A stretch of 64,000 nt of DNA from contig CBDAQB010000003.1 in assembly GCA_965198825.1 (NCBI GenBank), positions 1,984,001-2,048,000 on the forward strand, in the 5' to 3' direction. Each line of letters opens with the position of its first letter. Within the stretch, counting starts at the first letter, position 1. The translations under genes were made by a program, and so were the position numbers. Positions 59,675 through 64,000 of this stretch are shown here, piece after piece. The notes below the pieces were generated by a model. The model was not told the origin of the DNA. It did not search any database and saw only the letters and a program-made list of their open reading frames with translations. Source of the stretch: BOG-908 sp965198825 (lineage in GTDB: Bacteria; Pseudomonadota; Alphaproteobacteria; Acetobacterales; Acetobacteraceae).

Positions 59675-60853
59675 ATGGAAGATGCGGTTATTGTCGCGAC
59701 TGCGCGGACGCCGATTGGGCGGGCTTATCGCGGATCGCTGAACGCAACGCATGGCGCCACACTCGGCGGCCATGTCATTCGCGCCCTCATGCAAAAGACC
59801 GGCGTCGAAGGGCGGGAGATCGAAGATGTCCTGATGGGATCAGGTCATCCCGAGGGCGCTACGGGCAATAACATCGCGCGTATCAGCGCCATCGAAGGCG
59901 GCCTCCCCGTCACTGTCGCCGGCACCACGATCGACCGCAAATGCGCCTCCGGGCTGACGACAGTCGCCTTTGCAGCGCAGCGCATACGTGGCGGCGAGGA
60001 AGGCATCTTCATTGCCGGCGGCATGGATTCCGTATCGCTCGTCCTGCCGAACAAGAACCTGGCACATTACGAATCCCCCTGGATACATGAGCACAAGCCG
60101 GAACTGCACTGGCCGATGATCACCACCGCGGAGGTAGTCGCCAAACGCTACGGCATCGCACGCGAGGCCATGGACGAGTATTCCCTCACCAGCCAGCAAC
60201 GCACCGCCGCCGCACAAACAGCAGGCCGCTTCGACGACGAAATCGTGCCTATTCACGCGACGAAGCAGCTGCGCGACAAGGCCGGCGCGTTGCTCTCCGA
60301 AGAGCCAGTGACGCTCACGAAAGACGAAGGCAACCGCACCGACACCACGCTCGAAGGGCTCGCAGGCCTGAAGCCGGTGCAGGAAGGCGGCACGATCACC
60401 GCAGGCAACGCCAGCCAACTCTCGGACGGCGCCAGCGTGCAGATGCTGATGAGCGCCTCAGAAGCCGCACGGCGCAACCTCAACCCGCTCGGCATCTTCC
60501 GCGGCTTCGCCGTAGCCGGCTGCGAGCCCGACGAGATGGGCATCGGCCCGGTGTTCGCCGTGCCTAAACTGCTCGCCCGCCACGGCCTGCGCGTGCAGGA
60601 CATCGATCTTTGGGAATTGAACGAAGCTTTTGCCGTGCAGGTCATCTACTGCCGAGACAAACTCGGCATCGATCCAGCCCGCCTCAACGTCAACGGCGGC
60701 GCCATCTCCATCGGCCACCCGTTCGGCATGAGCGGGTCGCGCCTGACCGGCCACGCCCTCATCGAAGGCCGCCGGCGCGCCGCGCGTTTCGTCGTCGTGA
60801 CGATGTGCGTAGGCGGCGGGATGGGGGCGGCTGGGCTTTTTGAAGTAGCGTAA
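59675..60853 (+). CDS. Acetyl-CoA C-acyltransferase (thiolase)
   Basis: 392 aa. Nucleophilic Cys90 in DRKCASGLTTVA, NEAFAVQ, His in GGAISIGHPFGMSGSR, and the second catalytic Cys in TMCVGGGMGAAGLFE. Degradative (beta-oxidation) or biosynthetic direction cannot be settled from sequence alone. GAGGGA lies 8 bases before the ATG. The protein starts immediately after a truncated DHE. TAA begins DHE copy 17. Confidence 0.95.
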   Translation: MEDAVIVATARTPIGRAYRGSLNATHGATLGGHVIRALMQKTGVEGREIEDVLMGSGHPEGATGNNIARISAIEGGLPVTVAGTTIDRKCASGLTTVAFAAQRIRGGEEGIFIAGGMDSVSLVLPNKNLAHYESPWIHEHKPELHWPMITTAEVVAKRYGIAREAMDEYSLTSQQRTAAAQTAGRFDDEIVPIHATKQLRDKAGALLSEEPVTLTKDEGNRTDTTLEGLAGLKPVQEGGTITAGNASQLSDGASVQMLMSASEAARRNLNPLGIFRGFAVAGCEPDEMGIGPVFAVPKLLARHGLRVQDIDLWELNEAFAVQVIYCRDKLGIDPARLNVNGGAISIGHPFGMSGSRLTGHALIEGRRRAARFVVVTMCVGGGMGAAGLFEVA

Positions 60854-60980
60854 GGAAGCAGTTCTTTTTGAAAAAAAAGAACCAAAAAACTTTTGCGACT
60901 TTCGGCCGCGCCTGAGGAAGTGCCGGGCCCAAGGGATCAAAAGTTTTTTGCTTCTTTTTTTCAAAAAAGAAGTCCTTCCT
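60851..60980. repeat. DHE copy 17, between thiolase and serine carboxypeptidase
   Basis: Begins with the thiolase TAA (TAAGGAAGC). Left hairpin closed by G-C with a shifted loop (TTTTTGAAAAAAAAG), forward core (TTCGGCCGCGCCTGAGGAAG), right hairpin closed by C-G, edge GTCCTTCCTT. Ends about 25 bp before the downstream start. Confidence 0.88.
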
Positions 60981-61004
60981 TTTAATTCATCAAAGGGAAA
61001 ATAC

Positions 61005-62591
61005 ATGAAACGAGCCTCATCCGCGCTCATCCTGGCGTGTCTCCCCCTCGCCGCCTTGGCCGATGACGCTAAACCATCAGCGCCGAAGCCGCCGCATTTC
61101 ACGCCAACCGAAAGCATGACCAACGGCTCGGTCACCGTCGGCGGCGCCCATATCGACTACCAGGCGATTGCCGGAACGCTCGTGGTTCATCCGAAAGGCT
61201 GGGACGACGCCGTGCCCCCGCCCGACACCGAAAGCGACAGCGAGAAAAATCCCACGGCAGAAGCAGCGATGTTCTACGTCGCCTACATGAAGCACGGCGC
61301 AGATCCCTCGACGCGCCCGATCACCTTTCTCTACAACGGCGGCCCAGGCTCGGCGACGGTTTGGCTTCACATGGGCGCCTTCGGCCCGCAGCGCGTCGTC
61401 ACCGCGGACGGTGTCCATTCACCGGCCGCGCCCTACCATCTCGTCAACAACGACGAGAGCCTTCTCGACGCCAGCGACCTCGTGTTCATCGACGCGCCAG
61501 GCACGGGCTTCGGCCGCACGGCAGGCAAGGACAAGGAGAAAGCGTTCTACGGCATCGACCAGGACGCGCACGCCTTTGCCGAATTCATCCAGCAATTCCT
61601 GTCGAAATACCATCGTTTCGACTCGCCGAAATACCTCTTTGGCGAAAGCTACGGCACCACTCGTTCAGCCAATGTGGTGAACCTTCTTGAAACCGAGAAG
61701 GCAACCGACTTCAACGGCGTGATCCTGCTCTCGCAGATCCTGAACTTCGACCTCAGCGTGGATGGCGCCGACGTCAATCCCGGCGTGGACCTGCCCTACG
61801 AGCTCGCCCTGCCTACCTACGCCGCCACCGCCTGGTATCATCACCGCCTGGATCCGAAATACGGCGATCTCGACGCCCTGCTCAAGAATGTTCAGGACTT
61901 CGCCCTGGGCGACTACGCGGCTGCCCTGTCCGCCGGCGCCACCCTCCCCGCCGACAAGCGGTCGCAAATCATCGGCAAATTGCACGACTACACCGGCCTA
62001 CCCGCCGCCTATATCGACCGCGCCAACCTGCGCGTCACCGGCGGTGAATTCGAACAAAACCTGCAGATCGACAAGGACATCACCACCGGCCGCCTGGATT
62101 CACGCTTCTCCGGCCCTGCCATTGATCCGCTCGACAAGGAAGCCGGCTACGACCCGCAGTCCGCCGCCATCAGCTCCGCCTATGTCTCCAGCTTCAACGA
62201 CTACGCGCGACAGGTGCTGAAATACGGCGAAGGCAAAACCTACGTCAGCTTCGCCGAGCTCTACAAAAGCTGGGACATGAAGCACAAACCGCCCGGCGCG
62301 GAACAGCCGTCCGAACGAGCCGGCAATGTCATGCCCGACCTCGCCAATGCGCTCAAATACAACCCCACGCTCAAGGTGCAGATGGAATATGGCTACTTCG
62401 ATCTCGCCACCCCCTTCTTCGAGGGCCTCTACGAAATGCGCCACCTGCCCATCCCGCCTTCGCTACAGAACAATATCGAGTTCCGCGCCTACAAGTCGGG
62501 CCATATGGTCTATGCCAACATGGAGGCCTTGAAGCAGCTGCACGATAACGTGGCTGATTTCGTCAGGCGGACTGATAATTTGCAGAAGTAA
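61005..62591 (+). CDS. Exported serine carboxypeptidase (peptidase family S10)
   Basis: 528 aa from the ATG at 61005 with AGGGA upstream. Signal peptide MKRASSALILACLPLAALA. NGGPGSATVWLHMGAFGP forms the oxyanion region, nucleophile Ser215 in FGESYGTTR, catalytic Asp near 466 (YGYFDLATPF) and His near 500 (YKSGHMVY). Removes C-terminal residues from peptides, probably in the periplasm. TAA begins DHE copy 18. Confidence 0.93.
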   Translation: MKRASSALILACLPLAALADDAKPSAPKPPHFTPTESMTNGSVTVGGAHIDYQAIAGTLVVHPKGWDDAVPPPDTESDSEKNPTAEAAMFYVAYMKHGADPSTRPITFLYNGGPGSATVWLHMGAFGPQRVVTADGVHSPAAPYHLVNNDESLLDASDLVFIDAPGTGFGRTAGKDKEKAFYGIDQDAHAFAEFIQQFLSKYHRFDSPKYLFGESYGTTRSANVVNLLETEKATDFNGVILLSQILNFDLSVDGADVNPGVDLPYELALPTYAATAWYHHRLDPKYGDLDALLKNVQDFALGDYAAALSAGATLPADKRSQIIGKLHDYTGLPAAYIDRANLRVTGGEFEQNLQIDKDITTGRLDSRFSGPAIDPLDKEAGYDPQSAAISSAYVSSFNDYARQVLKYGEGKTYVSFAELYKSWDMKHKPPGAEQPSERAGNVMPDLANALKYNPTLKVQMEYGYFDLATPFFEGLYEMRHLPIPPSLQNNIEFRAYKSGHMVYANMEALKQLHDNVADFVRRTDNLQK

Positions 62592-62717
62592 GGAAGCACT
62601 TCTTTTTTGAAAAAAAGAAGCAAAAAACTTTTGCACTGTGGGACCGAGATGATGACGAAGGCACGGCCCCAAGTCGCAAAAGTTTTTTGGTTCTTTTTTA
62701 AAAAAAGAACGCGCTTA
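62589..62717. repeat. DHE copy 18, stop-to-stop between S10 peptidase and aldo/keto reductase
   Basis: Starts with the peptidase TAA (TAAGGAAGC) and ends with the complementary TTA of the convergent reductase (GAACGCGCTTA). Left hairpin closed by C-G, right by G-C. The core is a mixture: its left end is forward-like (GCACTGTGGGACCGAGAT) and its right end is the reverse-type CCCCAAGTCGC, as if two halves from differently oriented copies were joined. Confidence 0.88.
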
Positions 62718-63758
62718 CGTCTTCTCCTCAAAAACCTTAGGCACTCGCAACCGGCTCTGCCGAGCCACCATCCACCCGGGATACTCCGCCGGCAAAACGC
62801 TCACCTCATCCAGCCGCGTCATCTCCTCATCGCTCAAAGACAACGACACCGCAGCAAGGTTATCGACCAGTTGCTGCTCCGTCCGCGCGCCGATGATGAC
62901 GCTGGAGACCCAGGGCTTGGCGAGCAGCCAGGCCAGCGCGACCTGCGCCACCGAAACGCCGTGCTGATCGCCGATCTCCCGCATGGCCGCCACGCAGGCC
63001 CACGCACGGTCGCGCTCCACCGGCGGGAAATCGAACGCCACCCGGCGTGATCCGGCCGGCTCTGCAGAGCCAGGGCCGAACTTTCCCGAGAGCAGCCCGC
63101 CCGCAAGCGGGCTCCACACCATCAGCCCAACGCCTTCCGATTGCAGCAGGGGCACGATCTCGCGTTCGATGTCGCGGCCGGCGATCGAGTAATAGGCCTG
63201 CAGGCTGTCCGGCTTGGTCCAGCCGTGGCGCTCGCTGAGGCCGAGCGCTTTCATGATCCGCCATGCCTGCCAATTCGACACGCCGACATACCGCACGAGC
63301 CCTTGCCTCACGAGATCGTCCAGCGCCCGCAAGGTTTCTTCGATGGGCGTTACGGCGTCGGTGCCATGGATCTGATAAAGATCGATGTGATCCAACTGCA
63401 GCCGCTCGAGGCTCACCTGCACGCCATCCATGATATGCGCCCGGCTCGCGCCATTGTCGTTCGGCCCGTCGCCCATGCCGCCGAACACTTTCGTGGCAAC
63501 CACCACGTCCTTGCGCGCAACGCCGAGATTTTTGAGCGCCTGGCCAAGCAGCCGTTCCGACCCGCCCTCGGAATACACGTCGGCCGTATCGATGAAGTTG
63601 ATGCCCGCCGACAGCGCCTTCTGAACGATGCCGGTCACGGCGTCCTGCTGAAGATCGCCGATCTGGCTCCACACTTCCCCAGTGCCGCCGAAGGTCATGG
63701 TGCCCAGGCAGAGTTCGGAGACATAAAGCCCCGTGCGGCCAAGCAATTTGTAGCGCAT
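62715..63758 (-). CDS. Aldo/keto reductase
   Basis: 347 aa from the ATG at 63758 (MRYKLLGRTGLYVSELCLGTMTFGG), with GAAGGA 7 bases upstream. NADPH-dependent TIM-barrel enzyme. The Asp and Tyr of the tetrad are in NFIDTADVYSEGGSE, Lys in VVATKVFGG, His in IDLYQIHGTD. The family reduces aldehydes and ketones, and the substrate is not predictable. The longer frame from 63884 is not needed. Its TAA is the last triplet of DHE copy 18. Confidence 0.93.
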   Translation of the reverse strand: MRYKLLGRTGLYVSELCLGTMTFGGTGEVWSQIGDLQQDAVTGIVQKALSAGINFIDTADVYSEGGSERLLGQALKNLGVARKDVVVATKVFGGMGDGPNDNGASRAHIMDGVQVSLERLQLDHIDLYQIHGTDAVTPIEETLRALDDLVRQGLVRYVGVSNWQAWRIMKALGLSERHGWTKPDSLQAYYSIAGRDIEREIVPLLQSEGVGLMVWSPLAGGLLSGKFGPGSAEPAGSRRVAFDFPPVERDRAWACVAAMREIGDQHGVSVAQVALAWLLAKPWVSSVIIGARTEQQLVDNLAAVSLSLSDEEMTRLDEVSVLPAEYPGWMVARQSRLRVPKVFEEKT

Positions 63759-63887
63759 GCAAATTTCCTTCAAAGCGGCGAGAACGACATGGGGCCTAAC
63801 GCCTCGGCATCCACCCCGGCGCCTCCGCCGCGTTGCGCAGGTGATTGACGCCCCGCCCACCGCGGCACTAAACCCCGCGCTCACGGT

Positions 63888-63964
63888 GGCGGACGTAGCT
63901 CAGTTGGTAGAGCGCCGGTTTGTGGTACCGGTTGTCGCGGGTTCGATCCCCGTCGTTCGCCCCA
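63888..63964 (+). tRNA. tRNA-His (anticodon GTG)
   Basis: Full cloverleaf: acceptor GCGGACG with CGTTCGC (one G-T pair), preceded by the histidine-specific extra G (63888) that pairs with C73 (63961). D arm GCTC...GAGC. Anticodon stem CCGGT / ACCGG with loop TTGTGGT giving GTG at 63922-63924. T arm GCGGG-TTCGATC-CCCGT. The CCA is encoded (63962-63964). Confidence 0.97.
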
Positions 63965-64000
63965 ACCCGCCCAATCCTCGCCAATGATAGCCGCCCTGAT

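Noticed and set aside
63757..63987. Open frame across the end of the aldo/keto reductase leader and the tRNA
   Set aside because: It translates through tRNA-His and has no protein features.

Overview
The window is high-GC, gene-dense DNA from an alphaproteobacterium, most likely of the Rhodospirillales/Acetobacteraceae type (lineage is inference). Pointers are the imuA-imuB-dnaE2 mutagenesis cassette behind a GAAC-N7-GAAC LexA operator, an F0 operon with separate b and b' subunits split from F1, TrcR (DUF1013), DUF1192 and DUF465 proteins, a ROSE-type heat-shock thermometer, and the prkA-yeaH-spoVR group. Almost everything is chromosomal housekeeping. I saw no insertion sequence, prophage, integrase or CRISPR array. 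Layout: 1-5.6 kb SOS translesion cassette; 5.7-10.9 kb (minus strand) MscL, a CBS protein, an NdvA-like ABC exporter, pyridoxal kinase, a membrane FAS1 protein and a small membrane protein; 11-13.6 kb L31, Hsp20 under a ROSE thermometer, DUF1192, TrcR and two divergent DUF465 genes; 13.6-18 kb purEK and alaS; 18-22 kb a processive glycosyltransferase, cytochrome b561, a methyltransferase and trmB; 22-29.3 kb (minus) metK, a parvulin, type II secretion pseudopilins GspK-J-I-H, a VWA protein and a MoxR ATPase; 29.5-34.5 kb a family 61 glycosyltransferase and a large frameshifted beta-repeat adhesin; 34.8-40 kb a DsbA-like oxidoreductase and a very long SMC; 40.9-43.5 kb the F0 ATP synthase operon; 43.7-47.8 kb a probable malonate module; 47.9-56.2 kb spoVR, yeaH, prkA and glnD; 56.4-59.6 kb gspE and gspF; 59.7-63.8 kb a thiolase, a serine carboxypeptidase and an aldo/keto reductase; then tRNA-His. 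The outstanding feature is a family of 18 short noncoding elements (14 complete, 1 expanded, 3 partial), here called double-hairpin elements (DHE), one every 3-4 kb and all between genes. A complete copy is about 130 bp: a GGAAG-rich edge, an A/T-rich perfect hairpin closed by one G-C or C-G pair, an arm CAAAAAACTTTTG, a core of about 45 bp, then the mirror image of arm, hairpin and edge. In 16 cases the stop codon of the adjoining gene (always TAA or TAG, never TGA) is the outermost triplet of the element, and in four convergent gene pairs the element runs exactly from stop to stop. The closing base pair co-varies perfectly in all 33 hairpins, and 12 of 15 two-armed copies carry opposite hairpin types at their two ends. 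The family could be a bidirectional terminator system, a MITE-like element with a TA target, or a mobile element domesticated as a terminator. I do not recognise it as a named repeat.
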